Shown here: piece after piece, positions 35,347-43,768 of the stretch
Layout of the letters: every line of letters begins with the position of its first letter
Numbering within the stretch: the first letter of the stretch is position 1
From: an uncultured Collinsella sp.
Lineage (GTDB): Bacteria; Actinomycetota; Coriobacteriia; Coriobacteriales; Coriobacteriaceae
Length of the DNA: 64,000 bases
Direction of reading: 5' to 3'
Assembly: GCA_958369225.1 (NCBI GenBank)
Contig: CATXID010000001.1
Span: 124,001-188,000 of the forward strand
Notes under the pieces: model-generated
Database searches by the model: none
Told to the model about the DNA's origin: nothing
What the model saw: the letters and a program-made list of their open reading frames with translations, nothing else
Program-made: the position numbers and the translations under genes

Positions 35347-35465
35347 TAGACGGAACCGATAAGAAACTGCGGGTAGAGCCGGCGTCATGGTGCAAACTAA
35401 CCTGACCCCATTGCGCCAAACAGCTAGGCGGAACTGTTAAGACACTGCGGGTTGAACAAACGTCA
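35347..35465. repeat. Two diverged direct repeats in an intergenic region
   Basis: 35347-35387 and 35425-35465 are about 75% identical (shared cores CGGAAC, CACTGCGGGT-like and CGTCA). Non-coding. The rest of the 35289-35613 gap holds only the hairpins listed. Confidence 0.5.
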
Positions 35466-35499
35466 GCGAGCGACGTCCAGAGCGAACAAGTTGGCATGA

Positions 35500-35540
35500 A
35501 AAAGGCGAGGCATCGACCTTCTGGTCATGCCTCGCCTTTT
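35500..35540. terminator. Bidirectional terminator
   Basis: AAAAGGCGAGGCAT (35500-35513) pairs with ATGCCTCGCCTTTT (35527-35540). It has A and T runs on the two sides and lies downstream of the dehydrogenase gene. Confidence 0.85.
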
Positions 35541-35613
35541 GAATGACAAATTGTCGCTCTGGGCGGCGCGCAGCGTCGACCGGTCCGCCGTTCGTTAGAA
35601 CGGCGGAACAAGA

Positions 35614-36549
35614 TTAGTGCTCGATCCAACAACGTAAAGTTTCGCCGGCCTGCAGGTGACGCAGGTTCTCCGCGGCGATGTCTACGACATTGTTGAGCGT
35701 GGCTGCCAGGTGGAACCATCCGGAGACGTGTGGTGTGACGAGCATGTTGGGCGCATCCCACAGGGGGCTTGCCTCAGGCAGCGGCTCGGGGTCGGTGACG
35801 TCGACCGCGGCACCGGCAAGGTGTCCGGACTCAAGAGCGGCAACCAGATCGTCGGCAACAACAAGGTCACCGCGGCCGCCGTTGGCAAAGAAGGCGCCTG
35901 GCTTCATCGCGGCGAAGAACTCGGCGTTCGCCAGGCCGCGAGTCTCGGGTGTACTGGGCATAAAGGCTGCGACGACGTCGGCCTCGGCTAGGCGCTCGGG
36001 CAGGGCGTCCATGCCGTCCATGTCCTCAAACACAATGGGGTAGACGAGCGGATGGCGCTTGATGCCGCGGACGTGCGCGCCCATGCTGCGGCAGAGCGTG
36101 GCAAAGTGGCCGCCGATATCGCCCGCGCCCAGCACCAGCACGTTGGCGTTTTTGAGCGAGGTGACCGCGCCCAAGTCCTCCCAGCGATGCTCGCGCTGCA
36201 GGTCCTGGTAGCCGGGCAGGCGTTTCATCATAGACAGCACCATGGCAAACATGTGCTCGCTCACGGCCTGGCCGTAGGCGCCTACCGAGCAAGACAGTTT
36301 GGTGTCGGCCGGCACGGTGCCGGCGGCCAAGTAATCGTCATAGCCGGCAGTCTGCAATTGCAACAGCTGGAGATGTTCGCATGCCGTGAGCATGTCAGGG
36401 CTGATGTTGCCCAAGATCACGTCGGCATCGGCGACCTGCTCGCGCGTGGCGGCGTCGGAGCTCGTGTAGATAAAGTCCTCGCCCGGAGCGCTCGACTCAA
36501 GAATTGCGCGATGGCGGTCGTTGACGGGCAGCAAAACCAGGATGTTCAC
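35614..36549 (-). CDS. D-isomer-specific 2-hydroxyacid dehydrogenase family protein
   Basis: A 311-aa NAD-dependent dehydrogenase that reduces 2-keto acids. The Rossmann motif is VLVLGAGDIGGHFATLCRSMGA. FFANGGRGDLV holds the catalytic arginine region. AAVDVTDPEPLPEASPLW and VTPHVSGW give the glutamate region and the catalytic histidine. The GTG at 36549 is preceded by GGAGAGGA. The longer in-frame extension runs through a REP repeat and is not coding. The substrate is unknown; the family includes glyoxylate/hydroxypyruvate and phosphoglycerate enzymes. Confidence 0.9.
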   Translation of the reverse strand: MNILVLLPVNDRHRAILESSAPGEDFIYTSSDAATREQVADADVILGNISPDMLTACEHLQLLQLQTAGYDDYLAAGTVPADTKLSCSVGAYGQAVSEHMFAMVLSMMKRLPGYQDLQREHRWEDLGAVTSLKNANVLVLGAGDIGGHFATLCRSMGAHVRGIKRHPLVYPIVFEDMDGMDALPERLAEADVVAAFMPSTPETRGLANAEFFAAMKPGAFFANGGRGDLVVADDLVAALESGHLAGAAVDVTDPEPLPEASPLWDAPNMLVTPHVSGWFHLAATLNNVVDIAAENLRHLQAGETLRCWIEH

Positions 36550-36569
36550 AAGCAGTCCTCTCCGCTCGA

Positions 36570-36602
36570 CCTGCCAAAAAGGGACAGGTTTATTTTGGCA
36601 GG
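36570..36602 (+). repeat. REP-like terminator hairpin, copy 4
   Basis: CCTGCCAAAA pairs with TTTTGGCAGG around AGGGACAGGTTTA, followed by TTTTATC. It lies on the strand opposite to the flanking genes, so it is not simply their terminator. Confidence 0.75.
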
Positions 36603-36623
36603 TTTTATCAGGCAAAACGTTCA

Positions 36624-36670
36624 AATAAAAACGCCGGATGCAAGACGAGCGTGCCCGTCGGCATCCGGCG
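36624..36670 (-). terminator. Terminator after the methionine aminopeptidase gene
   Basis: On the minus strand CGCCGGATGC (36661-36670) pairs with GCATCCGGCG (36632-36641), then TTTTTATTT. Confidence 0.85.
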
Positions 36671-36679
36671 CATCCACGG

Positions 36680-37567
36680 CTACCAGCTGAGCAGCTCGTA
36701 GCCGTCCTCGGTCACCACGAGCTGTACCTCGCACTGGGCCGAATCGCTGCCGTCCTTGGTGCGCACGCACCAACCGTCACCCTTGCTAATCTTGATGTCG
36801 GGCGCTCCGGCATTGACCATAGGCTCGATAGTAAAGACCATGCCCGGGGCCATGATGGTGTCCACATCGGGTGCCTCGGTGGTAAAGCCCACAAACGGGT
36901 CCTCGTGGAACTCCTTACCGATGCCGTGTCCGCCGTACTCGCGCACCACGCTAAAGCCGGCGTCCTCGACCGTCTTTTGCACGGCCTCGGCCATCACGGA
37001 CAGTGGCAGCCATGGCTTGACGGCTGCCAGACCCGCCTCCACGCTGGCGCGGGTGACGTCGACCAGGCGCTGGCGCTCGGCCGAGACCTCGCCGATGCAG
37101 AACATGCGGCTCGAGTCGCTAAAGTAGCCGTCTAGGATCGTGGAGCAGTCCACGTTGATGATGTCGCCCTCGTGCAGCACGTCCGTATCACAGGGAATGC
37201 CGTGGCAGACGACGTCGTTGATCGAGGTGCACACGCTCTTTGGGTAGCCTTCGTAGTTGAGGTCGGCCGGCGTACCACCGTGCTCGACGGTGTAGTCGTA
37301 GATCATCTGGTCGATCTGGTTGGTGGTCATGCCTGCGGCGATGTGCTCGCCTACGTAGTCGAGCACGCCTACGTTGATGGCGGCGGAGCGCTTGATGCCC
37401 TCGATATCGGCGGGCGTCTTGTAGAGCGTGCGGGGCAGAACCTCCCAGCCCTCTTCCCACAAGCGCTCGAGGCGCTCATCAAAGGCGCTATGGCATTTCT
37501 TATATTTTTTGCCGCTGCCGCACCAGCAAGCATCGTTGCGGCCGGGTACGGGTCCGTTGTCAAACAT
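36680..37567 (-). CDS. map: Type I methionine aminopeptidase with N-terminal SEC-C zinc motif
   Basis: A 295-aa enzyme that removes the initiator methionine. Residues 10-26 form a SEC-C motif (GRNDACWCGSGKKYKKCH, ligands Cys14, Cys16, Cys25 and His26), as found in a subset of bacterial enzymes and thought to help ribosome contact. The pita-bread domain follows. GIPCDTDVLHEGDIINVDCS and GYFSDSSRMF bring the two metal-binding aspartates, GHGIGKEFHEDPFV the catalytic histidines, and FTIEPMVN the glutamate. Its transcript ends at a clear terminator. Confidence 0.95.
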   Translation of the reverse strand: MFDNGPVPGRNDACWCGSGKKYKKCHSAFDERLERLWEEGWEVLPRTLYKTPADIEGIKRSAAINVGVLDYVGEHIAAGMTTNQIDQMIYDYTVEHGGTPADLNYEGYPKSVCTSINDVVCHGIPCDTDVLHEGDIINVDCSTILDGYFSDSSRMFCIGEVSAERQRLVDVTRASVEAGLAAVKPWLPLSVMAEAVQKTVEDAGFSVVREYGGHGIGKEFHEDPFVGFTTEAPDVDTIMAPGMVFTIEPMVNAGAPDIKISKGDGWCVRTKDGSDSAQCEVQLVVTEDGYELLSW

Positions 37568-37619
37568 GGCTAACTTCCTTTCATTCGCAGCTAGTATAGC
37601 CCACCCACGCGTCCATAAA

Positions 37620-37686
37620 AGTTGCGGTGATATAGTTCCGATTTAAGCGGTTTAACAGCACAAATAGGAACTATATCACCGCAACT
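37620..37686. repeat. REP-like palindrome, GTTGCGGTG family, copy 3
   Basis: AGTTGCGGTGATATAGTTCC (37620-37639) is perfectly complementary to 37667-37686. It lies between the radical SAM gene and the start of map. Confidence 0.75.
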
Positions 37687-37727
37687 GATGGGGCGGGATG
37701 GCGGGCACTAGCTGCTGCGTGGTTTTG

Positions 37728-38504
37728 CTAGTAGCTCACCTGGCAGGGAATGCCGAGGGCGCTCACGCGCGCGGCAATCGTGTCGAGCACCTCGGGCGCC
37801 GCTTTGGCAAGGCCGGCGACCGGTGTTTCGCGCGCCACCGTGTAGATGGTCGCCTCCTGCGGGCGAATGCGCTCGAGCGCCGCGAGCCAAGGGCCGACGT
37901 ACTCCTCGCCGGTGTTGTCGATGAGCTTGCCCTGATACTCGCCGGTCAAAAAGATCGTCTGGATAATAACGTGACCGTCAAAGCTTGCGAACGTCTCAAT
38001 CTGGTGCTCGACGTCGTAGGGGCCAACAGGCTGGTCGAGCAGCTGGATAAACGCCGGGTCGACGGTATCGAGCTTGAGGATGTTGTCGTCGACCATCATG
38101 AGCGCGTCGTGCACCTCGGGGCGGTCGGCGCGCGTGCCGTTGGAAAGCACGGCAATCTTGGTGCTTGGGGCAAGCTCGTCGCGTAGCGCGACAGCGCCGG
38201 CGATGGCCTGCGGAAACTCCGGCGCGGCGGTGGGCTCGCCGTTGCCGGCAAAGGTGATCACATCGGGGAGCTCGCCCTCGGCTGCCATCTCGCGTAGCTT
38301 TGCCTCGAGCGCGTCGAGTACCACGGCAGCTGTGTTGTACGGCTCATGGCAGGGGCGCTCGGCGTTGAGGCCGTTTTCGCAGTAAATGCAGTCGAACGTG
38401 CAGATTTTGCCGCTGGCCGGCATCATGTTGACGCCGAGCGAGAGACCAAGGCGACGGCTGCGAACGGGCCCAAAGATGGGGCTGGCATTCAAAAACGTAG
38501 ACAT
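37728..38504 (-). CDS. Radical SAM protein
   Basis: A 258-aa radical SAM protein. The cluster motif is C35-x3-C39-x2-C42 (KICTFDCIYCENGL), preceded by FGPVRSRRLGLSLGVNMMPA, a start shared by a widespread uncharacterised group. FAGNGEPTAAPEFP is the glycine-rich SAM-binding strand. The frame extends far upstream, but GAGGAG sits just before two close ATGs (38510 and 38504). I prefer 38504 for spacing. The role is unknown; related proteins are sometimes linked to tRNA or cofactor modification. Confidence 0.85.
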   Translation of the reverse strand: MSTFLNASPIFGPVRSRRLGLSLGVNMMPASGKICTFDCIYCENGLNAERPCHEPYNTAAVVLDALEAKLREMAAEGELPDVITFAGNGEPTAAPEFPQAIAGAVALRDELAPSTKIAVLSNGTRADRPEVHDALMMVDDNILKLDTVDPAFIQLLDQPVGPYDVEHQIETFASFDGHVIIQTIFLTGEYQGKLIDNTGEEYVGPWLAALERIRPQEATIYTVARETPVAGLAKAAPEVLDTIAARVSALGIPCQVSY

Positions 38505-38729
38505 AGGCATATGCTCCTCAAGACAATTGTGCCTAAGCATAGCATCGGCTCCAAAGCAAGGTGCGGGCTCTTGCTTTACAAGTTTCGTTTTTTCACGTCG
38601 CTCGTTATGCCGTGCCATGAAAAGCCTCGGGTCGGGTACAGTTAATCTGTTAACAAGGCGTAAGGCAATGCGGGTCCATCTAGCCGTACTGACGTGCAAC
38701 TGGATGGGCATTGATGACGGGGGCACAAC

Positions 38730-39527
38730 ATGGATTTTACGGTCGAGAACGCGGGCACCACGATTGCCTGTCGCGAATATGCCGGCCCGGATGTATTGCC
38801 TGATGCTCCCGCCTTGGTGTGCGTGCACGGCGCTTGTGTCGACGGCGTCTTCTTTGACGCCATCGCCCGCGAGCTCGTCTGTGACTATCGCGTCATTGCC
38901 TACGACCGCCGTGGTTGCGGCGAGAGTGGTGACGCTGCAGACGGACGCTACGACCTCGCCGCCCAAGCCGCCGACCTGCAGGCCGTTATCGAGCATATTG
39001 GCGCTCCGGCAAACGTGCTCGCGCACAGTGCCGGTACGTTGGTGGCCCTGGAGCTTCTCCGTGCAAACCCCGCCATAATCTCGCGTGCGATTCTGCATGA
39101 ACCCGCCGTGACGGATGAGGGCGCCGGCCTGGGCGCGGCCCCGGTTTTGCTCGAGATGATCGCCGCGGGAAAGGTCTCCCGGGCATTACGGGCCTTCCTG
39201 GGCGCCATCGGCGATTCGGACCCTGAGGCCCCCAAGTTAACCGAGGCGGAAGCCAAGCATGCCCTGCGCAACGGCCGCAGTTTCATGGCGAACGAATACG
39301 GGATTACTATGACCTGCGTTCCCGATTGGGATAGCGTTCGCGCGTCGAAAACGGTGGCCGCCGTGCTTTTGGGCGAGCTCTCGATTGGTACGCCCCGCGA
39401 GGCGGGAACGAGGATTGCGGCTGAGCTTTTGGACTGTCCGCTCGTAATGGTTCCCGGCGCGCACAACGGCCTGCGCGATCGCCCGGCAGCGGCTGCCCAG
39501 ACTGTCCGTGGCATCCTGGGGCTCTAG
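38730..39527 (+). CDS. Alpha/beta hydrolase
   Basis: A 265-aa alpha/beta-fold hydrolase of the non-haem peroxidase/esterase-like group. ALVCVHGACVDG supplies the oxyanion region, YDRRGCGESG is typical, and the nucleophile is Ser100 in VLAHSAGTLVAL. The catalytic histidine is probably in VPGAHNGLRDRP near the C terminus. It has no signal peptide. The substrate is unknown. The gene stands alone, divergent from the radical SAM gene. Confidence 0.88.
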   Translation: MDFTVENAGTTIACREYAGPDVLPDAPALVCVHGACVDGVFFDAIARELVCDYRVIAYDRRGCGESGDAADGRYDLAAQAADLQAVIEHIGAPANVLAHSAGTLVALELLRANPAIISRAILHEPAVTDEGAGLGAAPVLLEMIAAGKVSRALRAFLGAIGDSDPEAPKLTEAEAKHALRNGRSFMANEYGITMTCVPDWDSVRASKTVAAVLLGELSIGTPREAGTRIAAELLDCPLVMVPGAHNGLRDRPAAAAQTVRGILGL

Positions 39528-39738
39528 CAGCTGCAAAAAACAAAACAGGCTTCAGCCGCAAACGTTTCGGCCGTGTTAACAAATGTTCTCAAAACCTCAC
39601 GTCTGCGGCTTCAATCGCGCCGTCTGCCAACTCATAAAAATGTAACAGCATTCACGTGCTTACCTGCATCGACAAGGTGCTACTCTGGTACCGTTTGGAA
39701 CCCACCGCTACCAAGCGAAACTATCGAAAGGGCCCCAT

Positions 39739-41619
39739 ATGCTCAATAATCACGAGGTCAATCTAACCGACGAGGAGGCTGCCGCCGAGGTCGCCCGCGT
39801 CGCGAAGACCTACCCCGTGGTGCGTTTGCTGTCGGCCGATCAGATTAAGAGCGAGCCTAACTGCCTGCTCGCCGGCGATCGCTGCCCTTGTCTGCGTCAG
39901 TCGAGTCTTGAGGCCTTGGCAGGTTCCGATGATGTATCGGAGCAACTGCTCAACGATGGTGTTGAGTACCGCGCCCGTCTGCGCCCTCTAAAGGTCGAGG
40001 GCGAGCCTCATGTCTTGCTGATGGTGCGTCCGATCGATGAGCAAGAGGCTGCAGAAGAGGACCTTGTCTACACCGACGTGCTGACGAGTGTGCGCAATCG
40101 CCGATATTACGAGGAAAAGCTTCGTGGCGCCCGCATGAATGCCGGCGTTGCGATGATTGACCTTGATGATTTTAGGGCCTTCAACGATACGTGTGGCCGT
40201 CATGCCGGCGACCTTGCACTCGGTGCTGTGGCGACAGCCATACGCAGCGGAATTCGTTCGACTGACGAGCTTGTGCGCTATGGCTGCGACAAGTTTGTGG
40301 TCGTCATGCCCAATATTCCCTCCGATGACTTCGCCCGTCGCCTGCATCAGGTATCCGAAGCCGTTCATTCCACGATTATTCCGGGCCATGAGTACGTGAG
40401 CTTGACGGCATGTGTTGGTGGCGTTCGCATTCATGGCGAGACGGTCGATGAGGGCGTTGGCCGTGCTGTCCAGTTACTGAGCCGCGCTAAGGCAAAAGCC
40501 GGTACGGTCGTGACCGATGCCGATTCCATCGAGGCCTTCCAAAGCGAAAAACCTTCGGTGCTTATTGTCGATGACTCCGAGATGAACCGAGCCATTCTCA
40601 ACGAGATGCTCAAGGACGAGTATTGCATCCTCGAGGCCGATAACGGTCGTGCGGCGCTCGACATGGTCGACCGCTATGGCGATGAGCTGTCGCTCGTGCT
40701 GCTGGATATTGTCATGCCGGGCATAAGCGGCTTTGAGGTGCTGGCCGGTCTGTCGCGCCGATCGGGCATCGACAATCTGCCTGTCATCATGATTTCGAGC
40801 GAAGATTCCGATGATATGGTTCTGCGCGCGTACGAGCTGGGCGCCTCGGACTATATCAACCGCCCGTTTGACTCCCGTGTCGTGCGCCGCCGTGTGAGCA
40901 ACACCATCCGCCTATACGCTAAACAGCGCCGCCTGACGAACCTGCTGTCCCAGCAGTACAACGAGCGCGTCAAGAACAGTCGCATGCTCATCGACATCAT
41001 GGCCGGCGTCATGGAGCTTCGTAACGGCGAGAGCGGCAGGCACGTTACGAACATCGAGAAGCTGACCGAGCTGCTGCTTGGCTGTCTGGTCCAGCATGGC
41101 GGCACGATCTCCCTCGACAATGAGGAGCGCTCCACGATTGCCCTGGCTTCGACGCTGCACGATATCGGCAAGATGTCGATTGACGATGCGATTCTCAACA
41201 AGCCCGGACGCCTTACGCCCGAGGAGTTCGAGATTATGAAGACGCATACCACGATCGGCGCCGACATGCTGCGTGAGCTGGGTAGCCATCACGCCGGCAA
41301 TGCGCTTATGGAATATGCGTACCAGATTGCGCGTTGGCACCACGAGCGCTGGGACGGCAAGGGTTATCCCGATGGCCTTAAGGGCGACGATATCCCCATC
41401 GCCGCGCAGGTGGTCTCGGTGGCTGACGTGTACGATGCACTGACGAGCGTGCGCGTGTACAAGGACGCTATCCCGCACGAGGAGGCGATCCAGATGATCC
41501 TGGACGGTAAGTGCGGCACCTTTAACCCGCTGCTGCTCGATTGTCTGCTCGAGGTGCAAGACCAAATTGCCGAGACGTTGGCACGCCCCGCTGACGTCGT
41601 TGCGTTTCCCACGATTTAG
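39739..41619 (+). CDS. GGDEF(degenerate)-REC-HD-GYP signalling protein
   Basis: A 626-aa cytoplasmic protein with an unusual order of domains. Residues about 108-265 form a GGDEF fold whose signature is GCDKF (182-186) in place of GGDEF, so diguanylate cyclase activity is unlikely. Residues about 272-390 are a response-regulator receiver domain (VLIVDDSEMNR, phosphorylation site Asp323 in LLDIVMPG). Residues about 415-615 form an HD-GYP phosphodiesterase domain (HDIGKM with His474-Asp475, and HHERWDGKGYPDGL at 534-547). Phosphorylation would plausibly control breakdown of cyclic di-GMP. The HPt gene directly downstream is the likely phosphodonor; no histidine kinase is adjacent. Confidence 0.92.
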   Translation: MLNNHEVNLTDEEAAAEVARVAKTYPVVRLLSADQIKSEPNCLLAGDRCPCLRQSSLEALAGSDDVSEQLLNDGVEYRARLRPLKVEGEPHVLLMVRPIDEQEAAEEDLVYTDVLTSVRNRRYYEEKLRGARMNAGVAMIDLDDFRAFNDTCGRHAGDLALGAVATAIRSGIRSTDELVRYGCDKFVVVMPNIPSDDFARRLHQVSEAVHSTIIPGHEYVSLTACVGGVRIHGETVDEGVGRAVQLLSRAKAKAGTVVTDADSIEAFQSEKPSVLIVDDSEMNRAILNEMLKDEYCILEADNGRAALDMVDRYGDELSLVLLDIVMPGISGFEVLAGLSRRSGIDNLPVIMISSEDSDDMVLRAYELGASDYINRPFDSRVVRRRVSNTIRLYAKQRRLTNLLSQQYNERVKNSRMLIDIMAGVMELRNGESGRHVTNIEKLTELLLGCLVQHGGTISLDNEERSTIALASTLHDIGKMSIDDAILNKPGRLTPEEFEIMKTHTTIGADMLRELGSHHAGNALMEYAYQIARWHHERWDGKGYPDGLKGDDIPIAAQVVSVADVYDALTSVRVYKDAIPHEEAIQMILDGKCGTFNPLLLDCLLEVQDQIAETLARPADVVAFPTI

Positions 41620-41643
41620 TTTGACCAAAGGAGTTTTTAATCC

Positions 41644-42000
41644 ATGATTTCCATGCGTGAGGCGTATGAGAAGATCGGCGCTAATTATGATGACGCGTGT
41701 GCTCGGCTGATGGGCGGGGAAATGCTTGCCCGCTTTGCCCTCAAGTTTTTAGATGACGAGAGCATGGACAAGTTGGAAGCTGCCATGGCGGCAGGAGACG
41801 CCGAGGAAGCGTTTATGGCAGCGCACACGCTCAAGGGCGTGAGCCAGAACCTGGGATTCGATAATCTGTACGAGCCGGCGGTTGTGGTGACCGAGGCACT
41901 GCGTGGTGCCGATGCCGTTGATGGCGCTCGCGAGGGGATGCATGCGCTGCAGCAGCAATATGCGGCTACGATGTCGGCCCTGCGCGAAGCGGCTGAATAA
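41644..42000 (+). CDS. Histidine phosphotransfer (HPt) protein
   Basis: A 118-aa HPt-domain protein, a helical bundle that relays phosphate between a hybrid kinase and a receiver domain. The phosphorylated residue is His61 in AAHTLKGVSQNLGF, a textbook HPt signature. AAAGGAG precedes the ATG, and the gene lies 24 nt after the REC-HD-GYP gene. The two therefore form an operon and probably one relay. The kinase that feeds them must be elsewhere. Confidence 0.92.
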   Translation: MISMREAYEKIGANYDDACARLMGGEMLARFALKFLDDESMDKLEAAMAAGDAEEAFMAAHTLKGVSQNLGFDNLYEPAVVVTEALRGADAVDGAREGMHALQQQYAATMSALREAAE

Positions 42001-42043
42001 GAGCTTGCGAGCCTTGGGCTGCGTGCCGGTAGCAAATAGGTAA

Positions 42044-42084
42044 AAGGGTGCCCCGTCGGACCATGTGGCCGGCGGGGCACCCTT
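42044..42084. terminator. Bidirectional terminator between convergent genes
   Basis: AAGGGTGCCCCG (42044-42055) pairs with CGGGGCACCCTT (42073-42084), between the HPt gene and the amidotransferase gene. Confidence 0.85.
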
Positions 42085-42105
42085 ATCTGTTGTGCTGTCC
42101 GTGAA

Positions 42106-42915
42106 CTAACGGGCCTGCTTGACCTTGGCCGCTGCCTCGACAAACGACTTCCACAGGTTAAAGTCGGTCTCGAGCGTCTGCCAGGTGTACTCGGGATGCC
42201 ATTGCACGCCCAGGCAGAAAGGCTGGCCTTCGACTTCGATGCACTCGGGAACGCCGTCGGTTGCCTTGGCGACCAAGCGCGTGCTTTTACCCAGACGGTC
42301 GACGCAGCAGTGATGTGCCGAGTTGGTCTGGATCAGCCTGTGCCCACCAACCGCGCGCTCCAGCAGCGAGCCCGGCACGACCTCGACGGGGTGCACGGGA
42401 TCGTTGAGCACGTGGGTATGGCGCCACTGCGTGCGGCCCTCGCGCGCACCCAGGCTCGGCACGTCCATGCACAGGGTGCCGCCGGTGGCGACGTTGAGCA
42501 GCTGCGTGCCGCGGCAGGTGGTAAAGAGCGGCTTTTTGGCGCGGAGCACCTCGCCGACCAGCTTAAACTCAAAGCTATCGCGGATCTCGCAGCACAGCGT
42601 GGGGTCGTAAGGACGCTCGTCGCCCCAGCGTTTGGGGTTGACGTCCGGGCCGCCGGGAATAGCGATACCGTCGGCGATATCGATGTAATGACGGATAACC
42701 TCAATGTCCTCGGTGATGGACATCTGCAGCGGCAGGCCGCCGGCGGCAAGAATGGCGTCGACAAAGACGCTCGCAATCTCCTCGTTGGGGGAGAGCGTCT
42801 CGCTCAAAAACGGTTTTGCCTCTTCCCAACGCGGCGCGACGAGGATGAGCGGACGGTCGGCGGGGGCAACGTCGACGTGCGGGGTGTATGACGATGAAGT
42901 ACGAGTTCCGATCAT
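42106..42915 (-). CDS. Class I glutamine amidotransferase-like hydrolase (peptidase C26)
   Basis: A 269-aa protein like gamma-glutamyl-GABA hydrolase (PuuD type). The nucleophile is Cys134 in LFTTCRGTQLLNVATGG, where R replaces the usual glycine-rich neighbour as in this subfamily. IAIPGGPDVNPKRWG and GVQWHPEYTWQ (catalytic His and Glu) complete the picture. The start at 42915 (MIGTRTSSSY) is favoured; an in-frame ATG at 42957 lacks a ribosome-binding site. It is the last gene of the glutamate-type ABC operon. A role in freeing or recycling glutamate from gamma-glutamyl compounds is a reasonable inference. Confidence 0.88.
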   Translation of the reverse strand: MIGTRTSSSYTPHVDVAPADRPLILVAPRWEEAKPFLSETLSPNEEIASVFVDAILAAGGLPLQMSITEDIEVIRHYIDIADGIAIPGGPDVNPKRWGDERPYDPTLCCEIRDSFEFKLVGEVLRAKKPLFTTCRGTQLLNVATGGTLCMDVPSLGAREGRTQWRHTHVLNDPVHPVEVVPGSLLERAVGGHRLIQTNSAHHCCVDRLGKSTRLVAKATDGVPECIEVEGQPFCLGVQWHPEYTWQTLETDFNLWKSFVEAAAKVKQAR

Positions 42916-42967
42916 AGGTGTAACTTTCGAGTTTGGATGGTCATGGCGAGCGAACATGGCAATTGGG

Positions 42968-43732
42968 CTAGTGGCCCTTAATGGAGTTGAGGAAGTCCTG
43001 GGCGCGCTTGGTCTGGGGATGGTCGAAGAACTCGTCGGGCGTGCCGGTTTCCACGATCTGGCCGTCGGCCATAAACACGACGCGGTCGGCCACGCGGCGG
43101 GCGAAGTTCATCTCGTGCGTGATGACGATCATCGTCATGCCCTGCTGGGCCAGACGGACCATGACCTCGAGCACCTCATTGATCATTTCGGGATCGAGGG
43201 CGCTCGTGGGCTCGTCAAAGAGCATGGCCTTGGGCTGCATGGCAAGCGAACGGGCGATGGCTACACGCTGTTGCTGGCCGCCCGAGAGCTGTGCGGGCAC
43301 CTTATCGGCCTGCTCGGCAACGCCCACGCGGCCCAGCAGGTCCATGGCACGCTCACGGGCCTCGTCCTTGGAGACGCCCAGCACATCGACCGGTCCCAGC
43401 ATGACGTTCTGCAGTACGGTCATATGTGCGAACAGGTTGAACTGCTGAAACACCATGCCCAGCTCGGCACGCATGCGGGCAAGGTCCTTGCCTTCCTGCG
43501 GCAAGGGCTGGCCCTCGATGAGGATCTCGCCCGAGTCGATGGTTTCCAGGCGGTTGATGGTGCGGCACATGGTCGATTTGCCCGAACCCGAGGGGCCAAT
43601 CACAACAACGACCTCGCCGCGGTCGACCGACAGGTTGATGTCGTTGAGAACGTGCAGGTCGCCATAGTGCTTATCGACGTGCTTGAGCTCGATAAGCGGC
43701 TGGTTGCCAGAAGTAGAAGTGCTCTGTGCCAT
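42968..43732 (-). CDS. glnQ: Polar amino acid ABC transporter, ATP-binding protein
   Basis: A 254-aa ATPase of the polar amino acid uptake family. Walker A is GPSGSGKSTMCRTINRLE, the signature is LSGGQQQRVAIARSLAM and Walker B is AMLFDEPTSALDPEM. ITHEMNFARRVADRVVFM is the H-loop region typical of GlnQ/GluA. It powers import through the two permeases encoded just upstream on the same strand, with gaps of a few dozen bases. Confidence 0.95.
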   Translation of the reverse strand: MAQSTSTSGNQPLIELKHVDKHYGDLHVLNDINLSVDRGEVVVVIGPSGSGKSTMCRTINRLETIDSGEILIEGQPLPQEGKDLARMRAELGMVFQQFNLFAHMTVLQNVMLGPVDVLGVSKDEARERAMDLLGRVGVAEQADKVPAQLSGGQQQRVAIARSLAMQPKAMLFDEPTSALDPEMINEVLEVMVRLAQQGMTMIVITHEMNFARRVADRVVFMADGQIVETGTPDEFFDHPQTKRAQDFLNSIKGH

Positions 43733-43768
43733 GGTGCTCGGCTCCTTATGACTCGAAATGGTAAAGCG

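Noticed and set aside
35347..35465. CRISPR array
   Set aside because: Only two diverged repeats with no regular spacers and no cas genes anywhere in the window.
36550..36624. N-terminal extension of the 2-hydroxyacid dehydrogenase
   Set aside because: It would translate the REP repeat (KTCQNKPVPFW also appears at the repeat near 46520); the GTG at 36549 has a proper ribosome-binding site.
38505..39098. Long N-terminal extension of the radical SAM protein
   Set aside because: The extension overlaps the divergent hydrolase gene and has no homology-like content; the family starts near MSTFLNASPIFGP.
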